Shown in pieces: positions 24,411 through 31,005 of a stretch of DNA of 35,760 nt. The stretch lies in NCBI GenBank assembly GCA_029785615.1, contig JAFLZH010000009.1, positions 1-35,760 on the forward strand, written 5' to 3'. The position numbers and the translations under genes were made by a program. Below the pieces are notes generated by a model. The model had not been told where the DNA came from. It made no database searches and saw only the letters and a list, made by a program, of their open reading frames with translations. This stretch comes from Nitrososphaerota archaeon (lineage in GTDB: Archaea; Thermoproteota; Nitrososphaeria; Nitrososphaerales; Gagatemarchaeaceae). Numbering within the stretch: position 1 is the first letter of the stretch; the number at the start of each line of letters is the position of its first letter.

Positions 24411-24813
24411 CATCCTGGTCGCGCATTCGAAGAAGAGCGACTGGCTGAAAGGGGTGGCAGACCCCCTCTTCAAGAAGATGGAAGAGGGCAAGACGGCGAT
24501 GAAGACCTCATCTGCAGCGCTCCTGGAGCTCTACTATGTCCTTGAGGACGCGGGCTATGGGAAGGAAGCGATACTGGCGAAGCAGGCCGAGCTGGCCTCC
24601 ATCAGGGGCCTCACAATAATGCCCCTCACGTCAGAGGTGATCCTCGCCGCCCAGTCCGTGATGAGGACGTTCAGGGTGCCTGGCCTCTTCGACGCCATCT
24701 ACGCCGCCACGGCCCTGAACCAGGACGACGAGCGGAAGATACTCTCAACAGACGAAGTATACGACAGGGTGGCGGGGATAACACGGGTGGACCCGCGCAC
24801 CTACCGACCCTGA
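24361..24813 (+). CDS. PIN-domain ribonuclease toxin (VapC-like)
   Basis: NVIIESDILVAHSKKSDWLK (first Asp), SSAALLELYYVLEDAGYGKE (Glu), VPGLFDAIYAATALNQDDER (Asp) and ILSTDEVYDRV (Asp) make a complete PIN domain. ATG 24361 has an AGAGG-like ribosome binding site but gives 11 residues before strand 1; GTG 24394, just before IIESD, is equally plausible. It forms an operon with the AbrB antitoxin. The 3' end is a repeated sequence: its last 77 bases plus flank are identical to the first 77 bases of the window, and a diverged copy is at 26811-26956. All three copies share the flank GAGGAGCGCCCGCGC and then diverge. Confidence 0.9.
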   Translation: MKQEPGKRGGNVIIESDILVAHSKKSDWLKGVADPLFKKMEEGKTAMKTSSAALLELYYVLEDAGYGKEAILAKQAELASIRGLTIMPLTSEVILAAQSVMRTFRVPGLFDAIYAATALNQDDERKILSTDEVYDRVAGITRVDPRTYRP

Positions 24814-25238
24814 GGAGCGCCCGCGCCCCCTCCGCGGCGTGGCGACCCGCAGGGCGATCTTTTGGGCGCACTCATGGCCAATGTGGGGGGCGTTCCCTGG
24901 TCTGGAAGGCGGTGATGTCGTCCCAGCCCTTCTCTTTGAAAAGAACGCGCGTCCCCTTTGGGGGAGGAGGGTGACGTCGTCGAACCTCGTCTCCCGTTTT
25001 GCCAACCGGACCAGCTTCCCGGACGCGACAGAATCAGGCGAGGGCCTTGGCAAGGAAGCCGTTGCTAATCCTCTGGAGGCACTGGCGCACGAAACAGAGC
25101 GAGAGGAAGCCGGCCTGCCGTCGTAACGGCGACTCGGCTGAATGCGGCGCCAGGCGGCCGGTTCCACCTGAGCAGAGAGTCGTAAGAGAGGTGCGGCGGA
25201 GGCGCAATTGCCCCCATGCGCGGCGAAGCTTCACCAAA
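24814..25238. other. Gene-poor stretch, probable decayed coding DNA
   Basis: Minus frames contain protein-like pieces, RVLFKEKGWDDITAFQTRER and DSVASGKLVRLAKRETRFDD, in different frames. This suggests a degraded gene I cannot name. No start, promoter or RNA gene is visible. Confidence 0.4.
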
Positions 25239-25496
25239 TCAGTCATAGACCGACTTTCTGTGCTCGAACCTGAGCAGCACGAGCCTGTCCCCTTGAACCG
25301 CGTAGATCAACCGATAGGGAGCGATACGGGCCGTCCACTCGTCTTTTAGTCCATACCTGAGAGGCTTACCAATCTCCGGGTCCTCCGCAATCTTCCTGAT
25401 CTGTTTGCTCAGCCTTTCCTTGACCAGTCCGTCGCGCAGTTTCCTGACGTCGCGTTCAAACTTCTGGGTGTAGACGATTTCTTTGACTACTACCAT
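25239..25496 (-). CDS. RelE/ParE-family toxin
   Basis: The 85-residue sequence KEIVYTQKFERDVRKLRDGL, KERLSKQIRKIAEDPEIGKP, LRYGLKDEWTARIAPYRLIY, AVQGDRLVLLRFEHRKSVYD is a canonical RelE fold: two N-terminal helices, GKPLRYGL, R.g.YRliY and a C-terminal H...vYd motif. Free RelE proteins cleave mRNA on the ribosome (ParE relatives poison gyrase); the conserved R, K and terminal Tyr fit the ribonuclease branch. It overlaps the antitoxin gene by 7 nt and is translated with it. Confidence 0.92.
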   Translation of the reverse strand: MVVVKEIVYTQKFERDVRKLRDGLVKERLSKQIRKIAEDPEIGKPLRYGLKDEWTARIAPYRLIYAVQGDRLVLLRFEHRKSVYD

Positions 25497-25771
25497 TCTT
25501 TCAGCTCATTGAAGAAAGCCTCCTTCGACAGGACACCATACCTTCCTTCCTCGATGTCCTTCCAGGCCTCCTCAACCAGCTTCATGCTCTTCAAATCTTG
25601 GGCCGACAAGCCGGATTCGACCTTCTTCAGGATGATCACATCTCTGTCGGCCGCCACGGCGAACACGCTCCCCTCCTTGATGTTTAGCATCTTTCTGATT
25701 CTTGTGGGGATCACCACCTGCCCCTTCGAACTCGCCTTTGTGAATTCCATCTCTTCAATCTGCCGCCCCAT
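25490..25771 (-). CDS. AbrB-family antitoxin of the RelE module
   Basis: EFTKASSKGQVVIPTRIRKM LNIKEGSVFAVAADRDVIIL is a textbook AbrB domain (KGQVVIP). The tail SAQDLKSMKLVEEAWKDIEE, GRYGVLSKEAFFNELKEW is a helical toxin-wrapping region like those seen in archaeal RelB proteins. At 93 aa it is complete. ATG 25771 is preferred over ATG 25750 because the TATA-like palindrome centred near 25798 is 22-33 nt upstream of 25771. An AbrB rather than RHH antitoxin with RelE is a less common pairing. The gene should autorepress through the palindromes at 25776-25804. Confidence 0.9.
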   Translation of the reverse strand: MGRQIEEMEFTKASSKGQVVIPTRIRKMLNIKEGSVFAVAADRDVIILKKVESGLSAQDLKSMKLVEEAWKDIEEGRYGVLSKEAFFNELKEW

Positions 25772-25775
25772 ATGG

Positions 25776-25804
25776 GTAAGATATTCTTACACATACTTAA
25801 GTAT
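25776..25804 (-). promoter_or_regulatory. Promoter and operator of the AbrB-RelE operon
   Basis: ATACTTAAGTAT (25793-25804) is a 12-bp perfect palindrome containing the TATA-like element. GTAAGA-TAT-TCTTAC (25776-25790) is a second inverted repeat between it and the start codon. CCATATGG overlaps the start. Repressor bound here would block TBP and initiation. Confidence 0.65.
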
Positions 25805-26065
25805 TCGGTTCCCCATCCCGGTGCGCCTGGCTCCGCCCTCCCTCAGCCACCGGAGGAAGGACCTCGCCGCGTCCCTGGAGTCACGCCTCGCGAACAGCAT
25901 CTCCACGATGTCCTTCCTGGAGGCGTCCTCGAGGCTCACGGCCAGCAGACTGATTTTGCGAAAAGCAGCCCCCCGCTGGATAAACTTTCGTTGCTGATCG
26001 GCCGGCTCGGCCTCGGCGCCGTTACTGAATTCGTCGCCTATGATCGTGCACCCTGGCATCACCAC
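25787..26065 (-). CDS. Hypothetical ORF, 92 codons
   Basis: The frame begins MVMPGCTIIGDEFS, and its C-terminal half (SLEDASRKDIVEMLFARRDS, RDAARSFLRWLREGGARRTG) is helix-rich and protein-like. It ends KYV at the RelE-operon promoter. I do not recognise it. It could be a fragment of a larger protein whose 5' part was lost, because the first 30 residues look less protein-like. No promoter is seen. Confidence 0.3.
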   Translation of the reverse strand: MVMPGCTIIGDEFSNGAEAEPADQQRKFIQRGAAFRKISLLAVSLEDASRKDIVEMLFARRDSRDAARSFLRWLREGGARRTGMGNRILKYV

Positions 26066-26184
26066 TCTTTGCTTTCGTAGGACGACTCGCAGACTCGCGG
26101 CGGGTCGGATGCGGCATTCGTGATATCAAGGGCCCACAGCGGCCTCGGACCTCGAACCAGGCGTCCGTGGTTGCTTTTTCCATA

Positions 26185-26285
26185 TCTTCCCGAGCCTGCG
26201 AAGGCCCGAAACGAGCTCCTCGGCGCGCGACTCCGGGGCCGCGTCTGAGGCGTCGATGGCGAGGTCTGGTCCGGTGGGCTCTACG
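26185..26285 (-). pseudogene. cysC: APS kinase (cysC) extreme C-terminal fragment
   Basis: EPTGPDLAIDASDAAPESRA, then EELVSGLRRLGK corresponds to the end of CysC (..pDl.idt....pEe.V..ll..L...g). CGAGCCTGCGAAGGCCCG is shared with the copy at 31012. Only about 33 codons remain. Confidence 0.7.
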
Positions 26286-26346
26286 TCCGTTCCCGATGAC
26301 CCAAAGCCAGACGGCAGTGCTGACGCTGACCTTGCAGATGGGGAAG

Positions 26347-26367
26347 CCCACAGGCTTTAGCCGTGGG
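26347..26367 (+). mobile_element. IS200/IS605-type right-end hairpin remnant
   Basis: GAAGCCCACAGGCTTTAGCC GTGGGTAG forms a CCCAC(A)GGC/GCCGTGGG stem. This hairpin with a TTTA loop is typical of the right end of IS200/IS605 (IS1341-type) elements, downstream of tnpB. No tnpB gene or left end is visible nearby, so only the end survives. It is immediately followed by dispersed-repeat copy 2. Confidence 0.45.
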
Positions 26368-26378
26368 TAGCGTACAAT

Positions 26379-26432
26379 ACAAACATCGTAGAGCGCGGAC
26401 TCGACCCACGCCTACCTGCATCCACTGAGGGG
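26379..26432. repeat. Dispersed repeat, copy 2
   Basis: ACAAACATCGTAGAGCGCGG ACTCG matches copy 1 at 17096 except for one base, with weaker similarity for the following 25 bases. This copy sits directly 3' of the IS605-like hairpin. Confidence 0.6.
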
Positions 26433-26446
26433 GGCCTTTGGAGGTC

Positions 26447-26467
26447 TTGTCCATCCGTAATGGACAA
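26447..26467. repeat. Perfect inverted repeat
   Basis: TTGTCCAT-CCGTA-ATGGACAA is an 8-bp perfect inverted repeat with a 5-nt spacer. It resembles CATGTCC-ATTTA-GGACATG at 17907-17925 in sharing TGTCC...GGACA and spacer length. From about 26468 to 26640 I see no gene. Confidence 0.6.
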
Positions 26468-26639
26468 TTTCACGTATGTTGTCTATCCTGTCTTGCTATA
26501 CGGGAAACAGATTCGAGCGCCAGGTTCTGGAGAGGGACCCGGCGACGTAGCCGATGAGCGGAAGCAGGAGTCCGAACGAGGGAGACCCCATAGCTTGGCC
26601 AGCCGGCCCAGCCCTTCGATGAGCTTCCTGACACTCGCC

Positions 26640-26816
26640 TCGTCCCCGTCGTGCACCTCGACCCTCCTCCCGTGCCGCTCCCTGAGCTCGTTCTCAAGGA
26701 GCCTGGATAGGGTAGATTTGCCCGAGGCCGGGAGCCCTGTCATCCATACGACGAACCCCTCCTTGGGGCCCTCCGCCTTCATCGGCACGTCTCCACCACC
26801 CCAGGGATGACACGGC
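26640..26816 (-). pseudogene. cysC: AP-hydrolase tail plus APS kinase N-terminal fragment
   Basis: The last 12 codons of the AP-superfamily gene (GRVIPGVVETCR, stop at 26779-26781) overlap the cysC ATG at 26782 as ATGA. CysC then reads MKAEGPKEGFVVWMTGLPAS, GKSTLSRLLENELRERHGRR and VEVHDGDEA, with an intact P-loop (GLPASGKST). At about 26640 homology stops and an unrelated frame follows. The gene order and ATGA overlap are the same as at 34574-34577. Confidence 0.85.
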
Positions 26817-26956
26817 CGGCGCCACCTACGCCGCCACGGCCCTGAACCAGGACGGCGAGCGGAAGATACTCTCGGCAGACGAAGTATACGACAGGGTGGC
26901 GGGGATAACACGGGTGGACCAGCGCACGTGCAAACCCTGAGGAGCGCCCGCGCGGC
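26811..26956 (+). pseudogene. PIN-toxin 3' fragment
   Basis: GATYAATALNQDGERKILSA, then DEVYDRVAGITRVDQRT and TGA at 26938-26940 match the end of the PIN gene at 24361-24813. The shared flank GAGGAGCGCCCGCGC continues to about 26956. About 45 residues remain. It joins the opposite-strand AP-hydrolase tail directly at about 26813. Confidence 0.85.
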
Positions 26957-27180
26957 CAGGGCAAACGGCCTGCGGGGGACAGAGCCGGGCGCCTGAGCTT
27001 CCACCTCCATGCCGAAACCACAACCCCAGCGTCCGTATGGACCGACTCGATCCTAGAGTTCTTAATGAGGCCGAGACTCGCATCAGCGGTCTAGAGCCCG
27101 AACTTCTGGGCCGTCTGATAGTAGAACTCGGCCAGGTTCGCGTCTGAGAGTTCAAGGACCGCGCCGGAAACCTCGCCCCG
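26955..27180 (-). pseudogene. Degraded PIN toxin, internal TAG
   Basis: The minus frame after the stop of the next gene reads SDANLAEFYYQTAQKFGL, a TAG, then TADASLGLIKNSRIESVHTD and VVVSAWRWKLRRPALSPAG. This is a close relative of the PIN toxin at 10821-11210 (VNLAEFYYQTGRKFGVQTAD). The TAG replaces the Gln codon CAG of the relative; strand 1 and the C-terminus are missing. Confidence 0.82.
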
Positions 27181-27567
27181 CTACCACTCCGCCTGCACGA
27201 CGCCCCTGATCGACTCGTCCGTGGTTATCACCTGGGAGCCCGACTCCTCGGCCAGGGCGGCTATCAGGGAGTCGAAGTAGTCCATACCCTTCCCCTGGAG
27301 CTCCACCGCCGACCGGAGCGACGACGGCGTGTTGGAGACGACCTTCGCGGCCGGGATCGCTCCTTCCAGCGCTCCCCAGGACGTCCCCCTCTCGGATTCG
27401 GTGTACCCCCTGACCTTCATCACCAGATCCGCTTCGACGAGGGACGTGACAGGCACGAACACGTCTTCATCCCGGCCGACCCTCTCCAGATGGTGGACCG
27501 AGCGCCTGTGCTCCCCGTCCTTCGGGTTCAGGAACCCGATGAGGGCGACCGTGTCAACGAGCTTCAT
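27181..27567 (-). CDS. PIN-domain ribonuclease toxin (VapC-like)
   Basis: MKLVDTVALIGFLNPKDGEH (first Asp), VPVTSLVEADLVMKVRGYTE (Glu), GKGMDYFDSLIAALAEESGS (Asp) and QVITTDESIRGVVQAEW (Asp) form a complete 128-residue PIN domain. The ATG lies directly before strand 1 and overlaps the antitoxin end by 14 nt, implying coupled translation. Immediately after its stop the DNA continues into another, degraded PIN gene, so the 3' junction may be a recombination point. Confidence 0.92.
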   Translation of the reverse strand: MKLVDTVALIGFLNPKDGEHRRSVHHLERVGRDEDVFVPVTSLVEADLVMKVRGYTESERGTSWGALEGAIPAAKVVSNTPSSLRSAVELQGKGMDYFDSLIAALAEESGSQVITTDESIRGVVQAEW

Positions 27568-27814
27568 TCTTCTCGCGGGCAGACTCGGTGAGGTACGCCG
27601 TGGCTTCGTGGCTCTCCTCGTTCCATCCGGACAGTTTCCTGGCCCCGATCTCCCTGGCCCTGGCCTTGAAGACCTCGGGGTCCGACAGCTCTACGCTCCC
27701 CGCGCCCCTCGCCCTCGCCACCAGCTCTGCACCGGGGGTTATGCCAGCCGCCTCCCTGATTCTCTTCGGGAGCACCAGCCTCCCCCTGTCGTCCATTGAG
27801 ACCGTCTCGCTCAC
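27554..27814 (-). CDS. AbrB-family antitoxin
   Basis: ETVSMDDRGRLVLPKRIREA, AGITPGAELVARARGAGSVE is the AbrB barrel (DRGRlvLPk.iR). The tail, PEVFKARAREIGARKLSGWN, is helical and partly acidic, as expected for a PIN-binding antitoxin. GTG 27814 is chosen because a TATA box (minus-strand CTTATATAG) lies 24-29 nt upstream; ATG 27796 is the alternative. It is in an operon with the overlapping PIN gene. Confidence 0.9.
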   Translation of the reverse strand: MSETVSMDDRGRLVLPKRIREAAGITPGAELVARARGAGSVELSDPEVFKARAREIGARKLSGWNEESHEATAYLTESAREKNEAR

Positions 27815-27830
27815 GGTACAGGAGTCATAG

Positions 27831-27854
27831 TCCCACTATATAAGAAAAGTGGGA
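27831..27854 (-). promoter_or_regulatory. TATA box within an inverted repeat, AbrB/PIN promoter
   Basis: TCCCACT-ATATAAGAAA-AGTGGGA is a perfect 7-bp inverted repeat whose spacer contains the TATA box (TATATAAG on the plus strand). It is 24-29 nt before GTG 27814 and suits autorepression. Confidence 0.65.
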
Positions 27855-28019
27855 AAAGAACGCCTCTATTGGGAGGGAGTTACCTGGTCTGAGTGCGCTG
27901 GATCCCACAGACCTCAGGGACTGTCGGCTTCCGAAGACGCGGTACGCTGTCTTGCAGTCGACGCAGCCCCTTCTCCCCCAACCGGGTGCCGCGGCCCCGA
28001 AACGATGTTCGCTCACGGC

Positions 28020-28333
28020 CGGCAGTAGGTCGCGCCGCCATTGTCCTGATCCCCGAAATAGTCATCGGCGAGTTCGCCTATGTCGCCCTCAAAGGCCGCC
28101 TGGAGTCTCGCGACCCGAAGTCCGAAGTCACGGAACTGATGAGGGAAATCGACGCTTCGTCCTATCTGAGGGCCGCTTCCATGGACTCGGCCGCCTGGGA
28201 AAAGTTCCTCGACAGCGCCGTGCCGGAGCTTCACGACAGGATGATCTACTCCATCGCGTCGGCGAAGGGGGCACCCGCGATAATCACCCCCGACAAAGAG
28301 TTGAAGCTCTCGGGCTTCCCGACTCTTTGGTGA
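28020..28333 (+). pseudogene. PIN-domain gene lacking its N-terminus
   Basis: The frame gives AAIVLIPEIVIGEFAYVALK (conserved Glu), AWEKFLDSAVPELHDRMIYS (Asp) and APAIITPDKELKLSGFPTLW, the last three quarters of a PIN domain of the ELHDRMI subtype. The first strand and first Asp are missing. Upstream bases contain YAVL-like pieces in other frames, suggesting frameshifts rather than a clean deletion. No antitoxin precedes it. Confidence 0.75.
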
Positions 28334-28513
28334 AGGCCGCCGAGATGAGCGGCTCGGAGGAATGCCAGCGGTCGTGGCCGCTCTTGTGGCATGATCATTG
28401 CGTCCTCTTTGGTTGCCGCGCGAAGTGGGGGGCACATGTCGCTTGGTCCTCTTGCCCACATGTATTTTGATAGCGTGATGATTTAAATACGTGGACAACT
28501 AAATAGAACCGGC

Positions 28514-28759
28514 ATGGCGTCGAAGACCATAACCGTCAACGTCCGGGCGGACGTGGAAGAGAAGTTCAGGAGGGTGGCCGCCTCCACCCATGGCAGGAAG
28601 AAAGGCTATCTCGGGCGTGCGCTCACAGAGGCGATGGAGAAGTGGGCGCGCGAGAAGGAGGAGGGCGACGCCGTGGTCCAGACCCTCGGCATCCTGGACC
28701 AGGGGCTGGAATTGAAGGGCCTCAGGTACCGGCGCCGAGAAGAGCTCCATGAAAGATAG
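28514..28759 (+). CDS. Ribbon-helix-helix-type antitoxin
   Basis: MASKTITVNVRADVEEKFRR, VAASTHGRKKGYLGRALTEA, MEKWAREKEEG is an RHH-like VapB: a basic beta strand (TITVNV), helix 1, a KGYLG turn and helix 2. The remaining 35 residues form the toxin-binding tail. ATG 28514 is set by ATTTAAATAC at 28481-28490, 24-33 nt upstream, again leaderless. It overlaps the toxin gene by 11 nt. Confidence 0.88.
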   Translation: MASKTITVNVRADVEEKFRRVAASTHGRKKGYLGRALTEAMEKWAREKEEGDAVVQTLGILDQGLELKGLRYRRREELHER

Positions 28760-29195
28760 ATACTTCTTCGACACGAACATCATCGCATACGCCTTCGACA
28801 GGAGCGACAGAGCCAAGTGGGAGGTCTGCCGGGGGCTTGTTCGGGAAGGCTTCCAGGGTGGGTCCGGCTGTTCCGTTTCGAGCCAGGTCCTCGCCGAGCT
28901 CTTCGTGGTGTTGACAGCCAAGGTGGGAAAGCCTGTCCCACCAAAGAAGGCGAGCACCATAGTGAGGAGCTTCGTCGATTCGCCTTCCTGGACGAAGCTG
29001 AATTACGACCACCGGACGGTCAGCCGAGCGGTCGCCGACTCCGGCTCGACGCCGGCCCACTTCTGGGACCTCCTGATAGCCGAGACCATGAGGGACGCCG
29101 GCGTGAAGAGAATCTACACGGAGAACGTGAAAGACTTCGAGGGGATACCGTGGGTCGAGCCGGTCAACCCTCTGCGTCCGCGCCCGGCCCGCTAG
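28749..29195 (+). CDS. PIN-domain ribonuclease toxin (VapC-like)
   Basis: DRYFFDTNIIAYAFDRSDRA (first Asp, DTN), SSQVLAELFVVLTAKVGKPV (Glu), STPAHFWDLLIAETMRDAGV (Asp) and KRIYTENVKDFEGIPWVEPV (E/N-DF end) are a complete PIN domain of the type paired with RHH antitoxins. At 148 residues it is slightly long because of a Pro/Arg-rich tail. Its ATG overlaps the antitoxin by 11 nt. Confidence 0.92.
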   Translation: MKDRYFFDTNIIAYAFDRSDRAKWEVCRGLVREGFQGGSGCSVSSQVLAELFVVLTAKVGKPVPPKKASTIVRSFVDSPSWTKLNYDHRTVSRAVADSGSTPAHFWDLLIAETMRDAGVKRIYTENVKDFEGIPWVEPVNPLRPRPAR

Positions 29196-29214
29196 CTCCC
29201 CCAGCCATACCACC

Positions 29215-29310
29215 GGCCCGTCGCAGCTCGCCTCCGGGTCAGACTCGCCGGCGTCGATGAAAGTCCGGCTCAGTCGGCCCCTCGTACGGGCCCTGGATGC
29301 CCGACTTCTT
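29215..29310 (-). pseudogene. cysC: APS kinase (cysC) C-terminal remnant
   Basis: KSGIQGPYEGPTEPDF and, after a one-base shift, IDAGESDPEASCDGPV parallels TGIQDPYEEATEPDLAIDAP ELTPEGCVEGPV in the copy at 31 kb. Similarity upstream of 29310 is weak. It is the most decayed cysC copy. Confidence 0.55.
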
Positions 29311-29589
29311 GCCGACCTCGAAGCCCGGCGCGTCGTCGAGTTCGAAGGACTTGGGGCGCCCGAGGAAGAGGAAGCGGCGGAGGGCGCACTTTCGTCGGGC
29401 CCCCTGCAAGGCGCTGTTCAGGCCGAGCTTCACGGCCTCCGCATGCGACCTCTCGTCTCCCGTGAGAAAGCGGGCGGCCTCCGCAGCCTTGGCGGTGGCG
29501 AACTGGGCGCATCGGCCTGATAGACGTGCGCCGCTCTCCGAAGAAACGGTCAACCCTGAGGGGACGGCTCAGGACGGAACGTCGGCGGC

Positions 29590-29850
29590 TCATCGTGGGT
29601 GCTTGGCCTGCTCTTCCATGGCCCGTCTGGCGGTCCTCGCTATAGCCTCGCCCGCTGTGAACCTCGGCCTCCACCCTTCGACGTCCTCCCCCGACGGCAA
29701 GCGGCCCCTCTGCCGCCGGCCGAGCTCCTCCAGAAAGCCCTTCAGTCTCATGGTTCCCATCCCCTGAATCCCTGAAGGTACAGCAGGTGCCGGTCTCCGC
29801 GACTATGGGCTCGGCCGTCAAAGCCAGGCCGCACTCCAAAAACGGTTGCC
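29590..29850 (-). pseudogene. Decayed PIN gene followed by a small open frame
   Basis: GDRHLLYLQGFRGWEP (29748-29798) is the last conserved block of a COG1569-type PIN protein. ECGLALTAEPIVA, the preceding part, lies in another frame. Its TGA overlaps an ATG (CCATGA) that opens a frame reading MRLKGFLEELGRRQRGRLPS to AMEEQAKHPR (stop 29590). That frame may be a remnant or a small gene. Between 29310 and 29590 there are further protein-like pieces (AARFLTGDERSHAEAVKLGL), also PIN-like, in a mixed frame. Confidence 0.55.
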
Positions 29851-29936
29851 AGACGGGTCGCCATCGACCTCACCGACCCGCCGACCTGCCCTTACGAGCT
29901 TCGACGATGATTCGTAGCGGGGAACTCCAATGGCGC

Positions 29937-30356
29937 TCAACGTCTTGGGCGCCTCCCCTTCGGAAGCAGGTCGAGCATCTCGGCCACCGTCACGATCCTC
30001 ACCCCTCTGAATCCCTTCATCTCGAGCAGGTGCCTGTCTCCCGTGACGACGTGCGAGGCTCTCCCCCGACAGGCCGTGCCGAGGACGACCTCGTCGTCGG
30101 GGTCTTCCGGGACCGCTCCTGGGAAGCGTTGCGGTGCGACGGTGGTGGCTGCCCTGGCGATGAGGGAGACGAGCTTGTCTGCCTGCTCGGGCGTCGCATT
30201 GATCTTCTCCCTGGACAGGACGTCCGCAAGCTCGGCCAGCAGCTGGGAGGATGTCACAAGCTCGTGCCGTTTCACGAGCTCGGAGATGAGGCGCCTGGGC
30301 TTTCCATGGCCTACGAATGCCGAGACGAGCACGTTGGTGTCGGGGACGACTCGCAG
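29937..30356 (-). CDS. PIN-domain toxin (COG1569 type), canonical start missing
   Basis: RVVPDTNVLVSAFVGHGKPR (first Asp), SSQLLAELADVLSREKINAT (Glu), PEDPDDEVVLGTACRGRASH (Asp pair) and VVTGDRHLLEMKGFRGVRIV (Asp) form a complete PIN protein. The first ATG/GTG/TTG is GTG 30332, which lies after the catalytic Asp. CTG 30356, just past the antitoxin stop, would give the expected MRVVPDTN start, so a near-cognate start is possible. Otherwise the toxin is disabled. The frame is +1 to the antitoxin, as at 10821. Confidence 0.8.
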   Translation of the reverse strand: MRVVPDTNVLVSAFVGHGKPRRLISELVKRHELVTSSQLLAELADVLSREKINATPEQADKLVSLIARAATTVAPQRFPGAVPEDPDDEVVLGTACRGRASHVVTGDRHLLEMKGFRGVRIVTVAEMLDLLPKGRRPRR

Positions 30357-30360
30357 CTTC

Positions 30361-30648
30361 TCAGGCGCCCTTCGACCTCGGCCTCTCCCGCCGGTAGGCC
30401 TGGACCTCGGCCAGGATCTCCCGTTCCGTAGGCCTCTTCGTGCCCTTTCGGGTGCCGTCTATCTCGCGGAAGAGCGCGTCCAACTCCTCGCCCTGGGTCG
30501 GGGCCTCGATCTTTGAGGCCACCAGCTTTCCGCGGAACCCGTAGATGGCCAGCTTCGTCCTCGGCTTTATCCCGAGCTCCCTGCGCACCTGAAGAGGTAT
30601 GACGACCTGGCCCTTGGTCCCGACGGTCGCTATTTCGGGTTCTTCCAT
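30361..30648 (-). CDS. AbrB-family antitoxin
   Basis: EPEIATVGTKGQVVIPLQVR, RELGIKPRTKLAIYGFRGKL is a standard AbrB domain (KGQVVIP). The tail PTQGEELDALFREIDGTRKG and EREILAEVQAYRRERPRSK is helical. The frame is open to ATG 30663, but TTAATAAAC at 30668-30677 is only 5-14 nt from that codon and 20-29 nt from ATG 30648, so MEEPEIA is the likely start. It precedes the PIN toxin by 4 nt. Confidence 0.88.
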   Translation of the reverse strand: MEEPEIATVGTKGQVVIPLQVRRELGIKPRTKLAIYGFRGKLVASKIEAPTQGEELDALFREIDGTRKGTKRPTEREILAEVQAYRRERPRSKGA

Positions 30649-30794
30649 AGGTATGATTTTCATACTTTCTTAATAAACGTTCCTCCCTCGACCTCGGCGT
30701 CGGTCAGACTCTTGTCTGCTCAAGTCGCCAGGGGAGCCAGACCGCTGAGGCAGAGCACGCGGCCCGGATGGAGCGCCTCTTGCACCTAGGGTCC

Positions 30795-30902
30795 CTAGAC
30801 ACCGAAGAGGAACCCGATGTGCTCGAGGTAGAAACCCGAAGAGAGCAAGGTCGCTGACGCGACGACGGGGGAGAGCGGGATGTCGTACCCCCTCCAGCGC
30901 CA
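30795..30902 (-). pseudogene. PIN-domain C-terminal remnant
   Basis: WRWRGYDIPLSPVVASATLL SSGFYLEHIGFLFGV and TAG resembles the end of VapC proteins (g..iP..D.liAatAl..g..L.H.D..F). The two Asp positions are Pro and Gly here, so it is inactive. The rest of 30664-31005 has no recognisable gene. Confidence 0.5.
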
Positions 30903-31005
30903 CAGGGAGCCCCGGGGGGAGCTTTCGGAGAGGCAGCCCCTCGCCAGGGCCAGCTATCATAAGCGACTCGGACGAGCCGTAGGAAAGCCGGACCATGACG
31001 CCTGC

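Noticed and set aside
23280-27180. TAG recoding (pyrrolysine) to explain internal TAG codons
   Set aside because: Several intact genes here end with TAG, and the interrupted genes show other decay, so pseudogenisation is simpler.
29257-29520. 87-codon plus-strand frame starting MKVRLSRPLV
   Set aside because: It is antisense to PIN-like and cysC remnants and has no promoter or ribosome binding site.
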